DNA of 64,000 nt from Methyloradius palustris (GCF_019703875.1 NZ_AP024110.1:1798001-1862000), one strand, 5' to 3'. Positions 42,156 through 51,920 are shown, numbered from the stretch's first letter. The notes: generated from the letters alone by a model not told the origin. A program made the numbers and translations.

Positions 42156-43687
42156 TGAACATCAAACGATACTTTGCCAAAAATTCACGTGAAGCACTGA
42201 GTATGGTCAAAAAGGAGTTGGGAGAAGATGCTGTCATCCTGTCTAACCGAGCGGTAGATGGCGGCAACGAGATCCTTGCTTTCAGGGAGGCCGATATTGA
42301 ATCGATGATTTCTGACGAACCATCAAGAAAACCTGTAAGACATAGGCTTGAAGATTTTGACGAAGCAGCTTCAGAGCCAACATTCTTGTCATACGTGAAT
42401 AAAAACCACCGTGATTATCGAGGCGAAGTAGCCAGCAGCGGATTTTCCGACAGTGATGAACGAGAATTTGATAGATCAGAAACCGATCAATCAGCGCATG
42501 TCAGAAATTTACCGCCTAAGGTATTTACCCAAAGGCGCAGTGCAGAAAAATTATCGATTGACCCTGCCATGCTAGAGCCCATCAACAGGCCTGCACAAAA
42601 GAATGTAGTAAAAACCAGCGCAACAAAACCTGTAGTGGCAACTCAAGCAGCACCAGCGCCAAAAGTCATTGAAACTATCGTAACGAGCAACGCTGACCGC
42701 GAAGCAAGCGAGCAACAAATAGCCAACATGATGAGTGAAATACGCATTATGCGTAACGCCATTGAATCTCAGTTGACCGAGATGTCATGGGGCAGCATAC
42801 AAAAACGTGACCCTGTCAAAGCCATGATGTTGGGCACCCTGCTCACAGGCGGCTTCAGCCCTGCTCTTTCGCGCCAGCTTGCTGAGAAGATGCCAGCCAA
42901 CCTGACACAAAAAGAGGCCATGAACTGGACTCAGGCCATCATCGATAAAAACCTGATCACCATGCCTGACGAAACAGACATTCTGGACAAAGGCGGTATC
43001 TTTACTCTGATTGGCCCAACTGGCGTAGGCAAGACCACGACTACAGCTAAACTGGCTGCACGTTTTGTGATGAAGCATGGTGCCAGCAAGTTAGGCCTGA
43101 TCACGACTGATGCATATCGTATTGGCGGCCATGAACAACTGCGTATTTACGGCAAGATTCTTGGTGTGATGGTGCATGCAGTTAAAGATGAAGCCGACTT
43201 GCAAATTGCCCTTGAAGAACTCAAAGGCAAGCACACCATATTGATTGATACAGTAGGAGTAAGCCAACGTGACCGCATGGTCTCTGAGCAAATCGCAATG
43301 CTTTCCAATACCAATCGCAAGATCAAGAAGTTGCTATGCCTGAACGCGACCAATACCAGCGAAACCTTGACCGATGTGATCAACGCTTACAAAGGCAAAG
43401 GGCTGGACGGCTGCATCATCACCAAACTGGATGAAGCCGCCATCATCGGCAATGTGCTGGATGTTGCTATCCGTGAAAAACTCAGAGTGTATTACGTTGC
43501 AAATGGGCAGCGCGTGCCTGAAGATTTACATCTGGCCAATAAAAAAGTGCTGGTGCATCGCGCATTGAAACTTGGTACACAAAATAATAGCCCTTATAAA
43601 CTGGCTACCAGTGAGATTCCATTCGTGATGGGTGCTACCCGTAACAAACCTGGTGTTGCACACCTGATGGAAGCTGACCATGCCTAA
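42155..43687 (+). CDS. flhF: Flagellar SRP-family GTPase FlhF
   Basis: SRP-type GTPase that sets flagellar position and number. It has an N-terminal basic segment (MNIKRYFAKNSREAL), a long low-complexity B region (about 60-180), an N domain, and a G domain with P-loop GPTGVGKTT (287-295), DTVG and TKLDEA. Its 510 residues fit. Co-occurrence with FlhDC is typical of betaproteobacteria with polar flagella. The following gene is an FlhG relative, the usual ATPase partner. Confidence 0.95.
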   Translation: MNIKRYFAKNSREALSMVKKELGEDAVILSNRAVDGGNEILAFREADIESMISDEPSRKPVRHRLEDFDEAASEPTFLSYVNKNHRDYRGEVASSGFSDSDEREFDRSETDQSAHVRNLPPKVFTQRRSAEKLSIDPAMLEPINRPAQKNVVKTSATKPVVATQAAPAPKVIETIVTSNADREASEQQIANMMSEIRIMRNAIESQLTEMSWGSIQKRDPVKAMMLGTLLTGGFSPALSRQLAEKMPANLTQKEAMNWTQAIIDKNLITMPDETDILDKGGIFTLIGPTGVGKTTTTAKLAARFVMKHGASKLGLITTDAYRIGGHEQLRIYGKILGVMVHAVKDEADLQIALEELKGKHTILIDTVGVSQRDRMVSEQIAMLSNTNRKIKKLLCLNATNTSETLTDVINAYKGKGLDGCIITKLDEAAIIGNVLDVAIREKLRVYYVANGQRVPEDLHLANKKVLVHRALKLGTQNNSPYKLATSEIPFVMGATRNKPGVAHLMEADHA

Positions 43688-44546
43688 TACTAATCATGGT
43701 TTTATAGAAGACCAGGCTGCTGGCCTACGCCGTATCATGGCGGGGCCAATCCCAAGGATTATTACAGTCATTTCAGCGTTCAACAGTGATTGCCATAAGG
43801 AACAGCCTAGATTGCTGAGCAATCTGGCAGCTTCGCTCTTACTGCAAAGCAGTGAAGTGCTGATTATGCATACAGGGCCAGAAACACGCGAAGCTACTAT
43901 TCAATATAGTTTGAATCAGGCACCCGCTTTGATTGATGCTGTGATGCAAAAATCGACACTCGAGGAGATCATGGCGCTATGTGGCGAGAGAAAATATGAA
44001 GATGGCTACAATATTGCCAAACTTAGCCATAAAAGCCGCAGCCACCCAGCTTTTGATGGCATTACAAAGACCGCATTGAGCCAAAATTTTAGTCAATTAG
44101 CGTCACACTATGATGTCATTCTGCTGGATGCTGTATTGAATAAGCATCATGAATTACCATTACCTATACTGAGTGAGCATGAAATCGTGATTCACCTCAC
44201 ACAAGAGGCTGAATCAATCAAACAAGCCTATATACTGATTAAACAAATGTGCCAGAAAATCGGCCAACGCTCTTTCGGCATATTAGTCAGCCACGCAAAT
44301 AACGCCGAGGCACAAATCGTCTTTAACAATATTTCTGAAGTTGCCCAACGATTTATGCAAATTGAATTAGAGTTTATTGGTAATGTCCCTAAAGATGAGC
44401 ATATCAGCCATGCAACAAGTCTAGGTCGCGCAGTGGTCAATGCCTTCCCTAGAGCGCAAGCATCGTTAGCATTCAAGGGCTTAGCAAAACGGCTTGATTA
44501 CAAACAAGATTTGTCTAAAATGGCTGGGCAGGTATCATTCAGTTAG
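43680..44546 (+). CDS. FlhG/FleN-like protein lacking the Walker A motif
   Basis: Position and N terminus (EDQAAGLRRIMAG, the FlhF-activating DQAxxLR helix) identify an FlhG relative of 288 residues. However, where FlhG has KGGVGKT, this protein reads ITVISAFNSDCHKEQPRLLS (about 28-47), without P-loop glycines or lysine. The Walker B region is YDVILLDAVLNK, not DxxAG. Downstream parts (ESIKQAYILIKQ, FIGNVPKDEHISHA) still align in pattern with FlhG. It may regulate FlhF without ATP hydrolysis. It overlaps flhF by 8 bp. Confidence 0.8.
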   Translation: MPNTNHGFIEDQAAGLRRIMAGPIPRIITVISAFNSDCHKEQPRLLSNLAASLLLQSSEVLIMHTGPETREATIQYSLNQAPALIDAVMQKSTLEEIMALCGERKYEDGYNIAKLSHKSRSHPAFDGITKTALSQNFSQLASHYDVILLDAVLNKHHELPLPILSEHEIVIHLTQEAESIKQAYILIKQMCQKIGQRSFGILVSHANNAEAQIVFNNISEVAQRFMQIELEFIGNVPKDEHISHATSLGRAVVNAFPRAQASLAFKGLAKRLDYKQDLSKMAGQVSFS

Positions 44547-44557
44547 AAAGACAAAGT

Positions 44558-45292
44558 ATGTACACGGCAACAGGCAAGACCAATCAAAAAGATGAATTGC
44601 TAAATCAGCATGCCGGCCTTGTCAAAAAGCTGGCATACCAGCTGAAAGCAAAATTGCCGCCTAGCGTTGAGCTGGATGACCTGATCCAGGCTGGCATGAT
44701 GGGTTTGCTCGATGCCGTCAACCGCTATGAAGACACACATGGTGCGCAGTTTGAAACCTATGCAGCCCAACGTATCCGAGGCGCAATGATTGATGAGTTA
44801 CGTAGTGCCGATTGGCTACCACGCAGTGTGCGTAAGAATATGCGTGACGTAGAAGCGGCTATTCATCAACTCGAACAACAACTCGGCCGCCCGCCTACTG
44901 AGGGCGAAGTCGCCAAGAAACTTGATTTAGGCCTGGAGGAATACTACGACATGCTGGGTGACTGCAGCGGTCACCAATTGCTGCATTACGAAGATTTCGG
45001 CGAATCAGACAACAGCGACCATTTTCTTGACCGTTTCGTGCAAGATAACAGCGGCGACCCGATGCAGGGATTGCTCTCCGATAACTTCCGCACAGCCTTG
45101 ATAGAAGCCATACAAGGCCTGCCCGAACGTGAAAAAATCCTCATGGGTTTGTATTACGAGCAAGAACTGAATCTGAAAGAAATTGGTGCGGTGATGAATG
45201 TTTCAGAATCGCGTGTATGCCAACTACATAGCCAAGCGATTGCAAGGCTGCGTGCCAATATGAAGGAACAGGCATGGACTGGGGCAGTTTAG
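44558..45292 (+). CDS. fliA: Flagellar sigma factor FliA (sigma-28)
   Basis: Sigma factor for late flagellar and chemotaxis genes, held by FlgM until hook completion. Region 2 (LIQAGMMGLLDAVNRYEDTHGAQFETYA and RIRGAMIDELR), region 3 (DVEAAIHQLEQQLGRPPTEGEV) and region 4 (LPEREKILMGLYYEQELNLKEIGAVMNVSESRVCQ) are complete, 244 residues. At least three matching promoters exist in this window. It overlaps motC by 19 bp. Confidence 0.97.
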   Translation: MYTATGKTNQKDELLNQHAGLVKKLAYQLKAKLPPSVELDDLIQAGMMGLLDAVNRYEDTHGAQFETYAAQRIRGAMIDELRSADWLPRSVRKNMRDVEAAIHQLEQQLGRPPTEGEVAKKLDLGLEEYYDMLGDCSGHQLLHYEDFGESDNSDHFLDRFVQDNSGDPMQGLLSDNFRTALIEAIQGLPEREKILMGLYYEQELNLKEIGAVMNVSESRVCQLHSQAIARLRANMKEQAWTGAV

Positions 45293-46014
45293 TCGGCATT
45301 GTTATCGCCTTTGGCGGTATTCTGGCAGGTCAGGCAATTGAAGGTGGGCATATCAGTTCGTTGGTACAGCCCGCTGCCTTTATTATTGTCGTACTTGGCA
45401 CATTGGGGGCAGTCCTGCTGCAAACTAAACCCTCTACCTTTGTCGCTGGTATAAAAATGGCAAGCGAGATATTTGTGCCCGCCCGCGATGACCGTCCAGA
45501 GCTGGCTAAAAAGATCATGATATGGAGCAATATCGCACGAAAAGAGGGCTTACTCAGGCTAGAGAATAATCTCAATGCTGAAAAAGATCCTTTTGTAAAA
45601 AAGGGCTTACGCCTGATGGTCGATGGTATCGCCCCTGAAAAGATTCGCGAAATTATCAGTATTGATATCTACTTTTATGAAACTAGGATGCGTAACGCAG
45701 CCAAAATCTGGGAGGCCGCTGGCGGCTATGCCCCAACTATCGGCATTCTGGGCGCGGTGCTGGGTTTGATTCATGTGATGGAAAACCTGTCTGATCCAAC
45801 CAAGTTGGGCAGTGGTATTGCAGTGGCGTTTGTGGCAACTATTTATGGCGTAGGTTTGGCCAATATTGTGTTTTTGCCCATTGCCAATAAACTCAAAACC
45901 ATCATCCAGTTAGAAGGTATGCGCCGCGAAATGTTGCTGAATGCTTTTGTCTCGATTGTGAACGGCGATAACCCGCGCGTCGTTGAAGAACGCTTACAGG
46001 CCTATTTACGTTAA
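45274..46014 (+). CDS. motC: Flagellar stator protein MotC (MotA-like, second stator)
   Basis: MotA/PomA-family channel subunit of 246 residues with four helices. The N-terminal MDWGSLVGIVIAFGGILAGQ and the C-terminal GGYAPTIGILGAVLGLIHVM with proline-containing helix are typical of the MotC branch. It is distinct from MotA at 35299 in length and sequence. It overlaps fliA by 19 bp, so it is translated with it. A second stator is known to help motility under load or on surfaces in other genera. Confidence 0.93.
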   Translation: MDWGSLVGIVIAFGGILAGQAIEGGHISSLVQPAAFIIVVLGTLGAVLLQTKPSTFVAGIKMASEIFVPARDDRPELAKKIMIWSNIARKEGLLRLENNLNAEKDPFVKKGLRLMVDGIAPEKIREIISIDIYFYETRMRNAAKIWEAAGGYAPTIGILGAVLGLIHVMENLSDPTKLGSGIAVAFVATIYGVGLANIVFLPIANKLKTIIQLEGMRREMLLNAFVSIVNGDNPRVVEERLQAYLR

Positions 46015-46028
46015 AGTGAGTCAATGCA

Positions 46029-46940
46029 ATGATTCGTAGAAAACCGCATGAGGATGAACACGAAAACCATGAGCGCTGGCTGGTCTCTTATGCCGACTTT
46101 ATCACGCTGCTATTCGCATTCTTTGTGGTGATGTATTCCATTTCCTCCGTCAATCAAGGTAAATACAAGCAACTTACCTCTTCACTTGGCAGTGCTTTCA
46201 GTGGCGACATTTCTCCCAGAGTCGGCCCACAGGCCAATAATGGCGACATCTCACCAAAAAGTAATTCCCGCTACTCCTCTATCATTCAACCGCTAAAGCT
46301 GAATCAACTACATAGCGATAAACAGCGGCGTGAGCGCGAGAACATGGCGGCACTGGCCAATAAATTAGCCAACTCACTCAGTACTTTGATTAACGATGGA
46401 AAACTGCGCGTGGTACAGAATAATCGCGGCATCCGCATTGATATTCACGACACCCTACTTTTTGCGCCAGGCTCTGCTGAGTTATCGCCCGCAGCCAAGC
46501 AGCCACTGGGCGAAATTGCCAACTTTCTAAAAGAAAGTACTAATCAGATTCAGGTAGAAGGTCACACGGATAATGTACCGATACACACAGAGCAGTTTTT
46601 CTCAAACTGGGAGCTCTCAGCCATGCGCGCCACCGCTTTGGTACGGTTATTCACCGAATCAAACATTGTTGAATCACGTCTGAGTGCTGCAGGTTATGGT
46701 TCAGCACAACCTATTGCTGACAATGCAACGCCTGAAGGACGTGCTAAAAATCGGCGGGTTTCCATCATGATCTTATACAGTGATGCCAATCAGTCGAATT
46801 CGGACAATGGCGAAATTGTGCCTGACCGTGCGCCTGCCCAATCAGACATCAAAACACTAGATCAAGCGCCAAGCCAACTATCAATTTCACCAAACGCAAA
46901 ATCTCAAATCACCGCCAAACCTTCAGTTGAAGGCATTTAA
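46029..46940 (+). CDS. motD: Flagellar stator protein MotD (MotB-like, second stator)
   Basis: A 303-residue MotB homologue with the channel aspartate D23 in SYADFITLLFAFFVVMYSI, a Ser/Pro-rich linker, and an OmpA-like peptidoglycan-binding domain (VEGHTDNVPI, NWELSAMRATALVRLF, NRRVSIMI). The tail after about residue 250 is low complexity. It starts 14 bp after motC and completes the MotCD pair. Confidence 0.94.
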   Translation: MIRRKPHEDEHENHERWLVSYADFITLLFAFFVVMYSISSVNQGKYKQLTSSLGSAFSGDISPRVGPQANNGDISPKSNSRYSSIIQPLKLNQLHSDKQRRERENMAALANKLANSLSTLINDGKLRVVQNNRGIRIDIHDTLLFAPGSAELSPAAKQPLGEIANFLKESTNQIQVEGHTDNVPIHTEQFFSNWELSAMRATALVRLFTESNIVESRLSAAGYGSAQPIADNATPEGRAKNRRVSIMILYSDANQSNSDNGEIVPDRAPAQSDIKTLDQAPSQLSISPNAKSQITAKPSVEGI

Positions 46941-46954
46941 CCTAAAAGTACGCC

Positions 46955-47995
46955 ATGACTCTTGCAACCAAAAGTAGCACCGAAACCAATAAAGTTCGCT
47001 GGGGTATTCTAGGCGCGGCGCGTGTCAATGAACGACTGCTGCCCGCCATTGTTGAAGCGGGCAATTCAACATTAGTCGCCATTGCCAGTCGCAGACCAGG
47101 CGCAGCGGCTGAAACGCTGAAGAAATACGCACCCAAGCTTACTGATGTCACCACTTACGACACGCTGGAAGACTTGTTAAATGACACCAGCATCCAAGCA
47201 GTCTATATCCCTATGGCCAATGATGAGCACGCCGAATGGGCGTTAAAAGCCATTGCTAAAGGCAAGCATGTGCTGATTGAAAAGCCGATGGCACTCACGG
47301 TCGCTGATATTGAGGCGATTGCTGTAGCTGCTCAAAAGCATCAAGTGAAGGTGATGGAAGGCTTTATGTACCGCTTTCATCCGCAACATCAGCGCGTGAA
47401 AGAAATCATCGCTTCTGGCATCATCGGTGAGGTGCGCTCGGCACGAGCCAGTTATTCATTTTTAATGCGGCCAGCACGCATGTATAGACTGGAAAAAGAT
47501 ACTGATCATGGTGGCGGTGCAATGTGGGATGTAGGCCCTTATGCCATGCACACCTTGCGCTACTGTCTTGAATCTGAACCTCTCAGCGTTTCATGTGTGG
47601 CTAAATATGTGGAAAGTGGCGCTGATATATCCACAAGTGGTATGGTGGATTTTGCGAATGGAACCCGTGGACATTTCGATATAAGCTTTGAAAGTGCGCG
47701 CCAGACTGAATACACCATAGTCGGTACAAAAGGCAGCGTGAAATGCCATACAGTTTGGCAACTACCTGGCACCAATGATGTGCCTGTGATATCTTGGTGG
47801 TCAGATGATGGGCGCAAGGCAGAAGAACAATACCCAGCATCTAATCACTTCAATCTTGAAATTGCGCATTTTAGTGACTGTATATTGAACGACACAGCAC
47901 CAGCATTAGGCATTGCAGATGCAATAGCTAACTGCAAGCTCATCGTTGCAGCACTAGAGTCCGCAGCTTCCAGCAAAGTAATCAAAATTAAATAG
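46955..47995 (+). CDS. Gfo/Idh/MocA family oxidoreductase
   Basis: A 346-residue NAD(P)-dependent sugar-type dehydrogenase. The N-terminal Rossmann fold has WGILGAARVNERL and the EKPMAL motif with the conserved lysine. The C-terminal alpha/beta domain contains DHGGGAMWDVGPYAMH. The substrate cannot be told. It follows motD by 14 bp on the same strand, so it may be transcribed with the motor genes, but there is no known functional link. Confidence 0.87.
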   Translation: MTLATKSSTETNKVRWGILGAARVNERLLPAIVEAGNSTLVAIASRRPGAAAETLKKYAPKLTDVTTYDTLEDLLNDTSIQAVYIPMANDEHAEWALKAIAKGKHVLIEKPMALTVADIEAIAVAAQKHQVKVMEGFMYRFHPQHQRVKEIIASGIIGEVRSARASYSFLMRPARMYRLEKDTDHGGGAMWDVGPYAMHTLRYCLESEPLSVSCVAKYVESGADISTSGMVDFANGTRGHFDISFESARQTEYTIVGTKGSVKCHTVWQLPGTNDVPVISWWSDDGRKAEEQYPASNHFNLEIAHFSDCILNDTAPALGIADAIANCKLIVAALESAASSKVIKIK

Positions 47996-48064
47996 TGCAG
48001 GCATTGGTCTTGCTTTGATATGCTGTAGATCACTGTAAAAACCAATGACGTAAAACTAATAACA

Positions 48065-49786
48065 ATGTCCAAAAACACCCAATATTTAGTATCGCCCGAT
48101 AGCCTGCCGATACACCTGCTGTTTATCACGCAAGGCGATGGGCAGATTCGCCATGGCAATCAGTCAGCATTGAATATGTTTGGGTTGTCACTCACGCAAT
48201 TAACCGCACTGAAGTTTCCCGAACTTTTGCATGGCAAGCATGCAGAGATTGAAGACCATTTCTCAGCAGCAAGCCTCAACCAAAAAGTGGTACAGCTCAA
48301 ACCAAACATATCAAATAAACATATATGGGTAGAGCTTTATGCCAACGAGCTCATGCATGAGAATGAGTCCTGTATCTGTGTTGTGCTCAAAGAATACAGT
48401 GATAGCCAACTGATACTTTCTGAATTTATCCAGACCAATGTGCTGTATCAGAACCTCATGCGCATTACCCCTGACGCTGCTTTCATTATTGACCTCACGG
48501 GAAAAATCATTTGTTCCACTACCTACGGACAAACACTTTTCGGTTATATGCATGCTGATGATCTGGCACACACCAGTATTTTTGATTTACTGGTTCCCCA
48601 AGAAATCACCCGTGCACGCAAACACTTTGCCCAAGTCCTGACAGGCACTGAAGCTGGCATGCAGGAATACACTGCAATTAGAAAAACTGGCCAGAATTTT
48701 TGGCTGGAACTCAATTTTGGGATTATTCGCCAACAGGACAATACGCCTAAATCCATTTTTCTAGTCGCTAGAGATATTTCACAACGCAAAAAAATAGAAA
48801 CTGAGCTGCAAACGCAAGAGACCCACTACAGAACACTGGTGGAAAGCGCTCGCAGCATGATTCTGCACATGAGCCCAGATGGTCACATTCTTTTTGTGAA
48901 TAAGTATGCTGAAGAATTCTTTGGCTTCGCACCAGGTGAGCTGGTCGGTAAACATGTCATGGATACTATCGTGCCAGAGATCGAGACTTCAACTAATCGA
49001 GATCTGAGCCAAATGATAGAAGAGATATTTCATGACGTGAATAATTACAGAATCAACATCAACGAAAACATAAGAAAGAACGGTGAGCGTGTATGGGTTG
49101 CCTGGTCGAACGGCGCCATATTTGATGCGCAAGGAAAACTGATTGAAGTCTGTTCAGTGGGTAACGATGTCACAGAGCAACGCCAGGCTCAGCATGAGCT
49201 GGCAGAAGCCCACAATCAGTTGCAACTGCAATACCAAGAAATCCATTTACTACAAGAAAAGCTGCGAGATCAGGCCACACGCGACCCACTGACCAACCTA
49301 TTCAACCGTCGCTACCTTGAGGAGACATTATTACGCGAAATGGCACGTTGCGAACGCGAGAAAATTCCGTTAGCGATTGTGATGATTGATATTGATTACT
49401 TCAAAAAAACAAACGACGCCTTTGGCCACGAAGCTGGCGACCAGATTCTGCGATCTATCGCTGCTTTATTGCAAAACCATACGCGCGATGAAGATGTGGT
49501 CTGCCGATACGGGGGTGAAGAGTTTATTGCTGTATTACCTGGCGCATCTCTCGATCAAGCCCAAAAACGGGCTGAATTCTGGCGCAGTGAGTTTCAAAGC
49601 CTAGATTTCACGTTTGATGGCATAGCTCATCAAGCCACCTTCTCCTGCGGCGTATCCGCTTATAATCAGCATGGCAATAATGCTGATACATTGATCAAGC
49701 TTGCTGATGATGCACTCTACCAAGCAAAATCAAATGGCCGCAACCAAGTAGTTATTTATCCTAGCACCTCAACTTCAATCGTTTAA
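48065..49786 (+). CDS. PAS-domain diguanylate cyclase
   Basis: A soluble 573-residue sensor enzyme. It has an N-terminal PAS-like region (about 13-115), two PAS domains (about 128-240 and 252-372, the second with VNKYAEEFFGFAPGELVG), a coiled segment (about 375-405) and a GGDEF domain. The active-site motif is GGEEF (483-487), and the inhibitory I-site RDED (474-477) lies five residues before it. It should make c-di-GMP, a signal that opposes motility, and it sits among flagellar and pilus genes. No membrane helix is seen, so a cytoplasmic ligand or redox cue is likely. Confidence 0.92.
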   Translation: MSKNTQYLVSPDSLPIHLLFITQGDGQIRHGNQSALNMFGLSLTQLTALKFPELLHGKHAEIEDHFSAASLNQKVVQLKPNISNKHIWVELYANELMHENESCICVVLKEYSDSQLILSEFIQTNVLYQNLMRITPDAAFIIDLTGKIICSTTYGQTLFGYMHADDLAHTSIFDLLVPQEITRARKHFAQVLTGTEAGMQEYTAIRKTGQNFWLELNFGIIRQQDNTPKSIFLVARDISQRKKIETELQTQETHYRTLVESARSMILHMSPDGHILFVNKYAEEFFGFAPGELVGKHVMDTIVPEIETSTNRDLSQMIEEIFHDVNNYRININENIRKNGERVWVAWSNGAIFDAQGKLIEVCSVGNDVTEQRQAQHELAEAHNQLQLQYQEIHLLQEKLRDQATRDPLTNLFNRRYLEETLLREMARCEREKIPLAIVMIDIDYFKKTNDAFGHEAGDQILRSIAALLQNHTRDEDVVCRYGGEEFIAVLPGASLDQAQKRAEFWRSEFQSLDFTFDGIAHQATFSCGVSAYNQHGNNADTLIKLADDALYQAKSNGRNQVVIYPSTSTSIV

Positions 49787-49815
49787 GTGCTCACTATCAA
49801 ATCAGGGACCGATGT

Positions 49816-50997
49816 ATGAATAACGAACAAGCACTAGCGTATATGCATACCTTACTCAAATCGATGCTTGAGAAAAAAGCGTCTGATTTGTTTATCTCGG
49901 CAGATTTTCCACCTGCGATGAAAATCGACGGGAAAATGACGCCTGTCACGCAGCAAAAGCTTTCTGGAGAACACACCCAGGCTTTTGCGCATTCATTGAT
50001 GAACGAAAAACAGCGCAAAGAGTTTGAAGCTGAAAAAGAATGTAACTTTGCTATCTGGCCCAGAGAGATCGGTCGCTTCCGCGTTAATGTATTCGTGCAG
50101 CAAGAAAAAGTGGGCATGGTGTTGCGTACTATTACAACAAAAATCCCGAACTTTGATGAAATGGGTCTACCGCCTGTTTTAAAAGATGTAATGATGGCCA
50201 AACGTGGCCTCATTATTCTGGTAGGTGGTACTGGTTCAGGAAAATCAACCACGCTGGCAGCCTTGATCGATTATCGAAATGAAAATAGCTACGGTCATAT
50301 CATCACGGTTGAAGACCCCGTAGAGTATGTACACCCAAGCAAAAACTGCCTGATTACTCACCGGGAAGTTGGGCGTGATACCAATGGCTGGTTTGCTGCA
50401 CTCAAAAATACATTACGTCAGGCGCCTGATGTGATCCTGATTGGTGAAATTCGCGACCGTGAAACGATGGAGTTTGCCTTGGCCTTTGCTGAAACTGGTC
50501 ACTTGTGTATGGCTACATTACACGCCAATAGTGCCAATCAGGCATTGGATCGAATTGTTAACTTTTTCCCTGAAGAACGTCATCCACAATTGCACATGGA
50601 CTTATCGCTGAATTTAAAAGCATTTGTTTCACAACGGCTCGTACCTAAAGCGGGTGGTGGCAGATGCGCTGCTATTGAAATTTTGCTGAACTCGCCCTTG
50701 ATTGGCGATTTAATACTCAAAGGTGAGACCAACATGATTAAAGAAGTCATGGCTAAGTCAGCAGAACTAGGTATGCAAACCTTTGATCAAGCCTTGTTTA
50801 ACCTGGCTGAAGAAGGCCGCATTACTGAAGACGACGCATTGCGCAATTCGGATTCAATTAATGAACTACGCCTGAAATTCAAGCTGCACAGCAAACATTC
50901 TGGCACTAAAGACTCATCGTCTCGTATTGAACATTTATCGCTGCATGATGATGACGCTAAAGAAGAAGAATCCACAGAAGAAACACCTGCAAGCTAG
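49816..50997 (+). CDS. pilU: Type IV pilus retraction ATPase PilU
   Basis: Hexameric ATPase of the PilT/PilU branch that supports pilus retraction. Walker A is GGTGSGKST (137-145), Walker B LIGEIRD, the His box GHLCMATLHANSA and the C-terminal tail is acidic. The extended tail (about 360-393, Asp/Glu-rich) and MEKKASDLFIS favour PilU over PilT. Its 393 residues fit. No pilT is adjacent, and it stands alone in front of flgN with a terminator between. Confidence 0.9.
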   Translation: MNNEQALAYMHTLLKSMLEKKASDLFISADFPPAMKIDGKMTPVTQQKLSGEHTQAFAHSLMNEKQRKEFEAEKECNFAIWPREIGRFRVNVFVQQEKVGMVLRTITTKIPNFDEMGLPPVLKDVMMAKRGLIILVGGTGSGKSTTLAALIDYRNENSYGHIITVEDPVEYVHPSKNCLITHREVGRDTNGWFAALKNTLRQAPDVILIGEIRDRETMEFALAFAETGHLCMATLHANSANQALDRIVNFFPEERHPQLHMDLSLNLKAFVSQRLVPKAGGGRCAAIEILLNSPLIGDLILKGETNMIKEVMAKSAELGMQTFDQALFNLAEEGRITEDDALRNSDSINELRLKFKLHSKHSGTKDSSSRIEHLSLHDDDAKEEESTEETPAS

Positions 50998-51010
50998 ACT
51001 TTAAGACATA

Positions 51011-51037
51011 AAAAAACCGCCCAAAGGCGGTTTTTTT
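51011..51037. terminator. Bidirectional terminator between pilU and flgN
   Basis: The stem aaaaaaccgcc/ggcggtttttt (51011-51021/51026-51036) with a 4-nt loop serves convergent pilU and flgN. Confidence 0.92.
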
Positions 51038-51079
51038 ATCATTAAACTCATAGCATCTTGGGGCTATTCAAAATTCACT

Positions 51080-51538
51080 TTACACCTGCAAGCTACCACG
51101 TAAAAAACTCTGTGAGCTTGATTGACCATTAGGTCCATAAAACTCACCTGAAGATTGACCCGATTGCAACACATTCAGTTGTTGCTGATTACGATTAAAG
51201 TGTTTATTGATCAATATACCATTCACGCGGTTCATCTCTTTGGCTTGCGTTAACAGCTTTTGAAACCCTAACCACTCTTGCTTGACTGATACATCGCTCT
51301 GTTTGCCAAGCCACTGCATCAGGCCTGCTTCGTTAGGCTCATATCGGTTTGCTTCAAGCATTTTGTATCGATCTAGCAATGCATTACTCATTTGCTGCAT
51401 GACTACTGATTTTTCTTCGATGATGCCTTCTATTGCATCAATATTGGCGCTGACCAGATTATTTTGTTCGCGCGACAATATCGCCACAAGCTCATCGGCT
51501 AGGGCAATATCCTGTTTGAATGAAATAGTCTGAGCCAT
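51080..51538 (-). CDS. flgN: Flagellar export chaperone FlgN
   Basis: A 152-residue helical chaperone for the hook-filament junction proteins FlgK and FlgL. It has heptad-like helices (ADELVAILSREQNNLVSANIDAIEGIIEEKSVV, cited in part) and a Ser/Gln-rich C terminus. It is identified mainly by size, helix pattern and position directly after flgM (21 bp), the standard flgM-flgN pair. Its clients FlgK and FlgL are encoded at 60477 and 62415. Confidence 0.87.
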   Translation of the reverse strand: MAQTISFKQDIALADELVAILSREQNNLVSANIDAIEGIIEEKSVVMQQMSNALLDRYKMLEANRYEPNEAGLMQWLGKQSDVSVKQEWLGFQKLLTQAKEMNRVNGILINKHFNRNQQQLNVLQSGQSSGEFYGPNGQSSSQSFLRGSLQV

Positions 51539-51559
51539 GAGTAATCGCTTTTTAGAAAA

Positions 51560-51868
51560 CTAACTAGTGGTTAACAATTCTTTTACGGTGCTAATCAAGC
51601 CATCTGCCACTTTTTCAGAGTTAACAGTAAATTGTCCACTTGAAATCGCTGATTTAATTGCATCTACTTTTTCAGCATCATAGACACTACCTGCAGCTAC
51701 TTTGGCTTCTAGTGATTGCAGTTGTGATGATAATGGAGAGAGCGTGACACTTTCTGCACTGCTACCACTAGAACCTGTTTTGGATACTGAGGGCTTTTGG
51801 GTTGGTGCTGCATCAACTTTTTCAACCGTTAAGCCACTCGCCGACTTAATTGAATCACTGATTTTCAT
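51560..51868 (-). CDS. flgM: Anti-sigma-28 factor FlgM
   Basis: A 102-residue, largely disordered protein that binds FliA until it is exported. The N-terminal MKISDSIKSASG and C-terminal DAEKVDAIKSAISSGQFTVNSEKVADGLI helices fit FlgM. It is preceded by a perfect sigma-28 promoter, as in other flgM genes, giving FliA-dependent autoregulation of its inhibitor. flgN is transcribed with it. Confidence 0.95.
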   Translation of the reverse strand: MKISDSIKSASGLTVEKVDAAPTQKPSVSKTGSSGSSAESVTLSPLSSQLQSLEAKVAAGSVYDAEKVDAIKSAISSGQFTVNSEKVADGLISTVKELLTTS

Positions 51869-51920
51869 GGTTTATTTCCTCATGCGTGTTTGGCTATCAT
51901 ATTAGCCAATTATATTGCTC

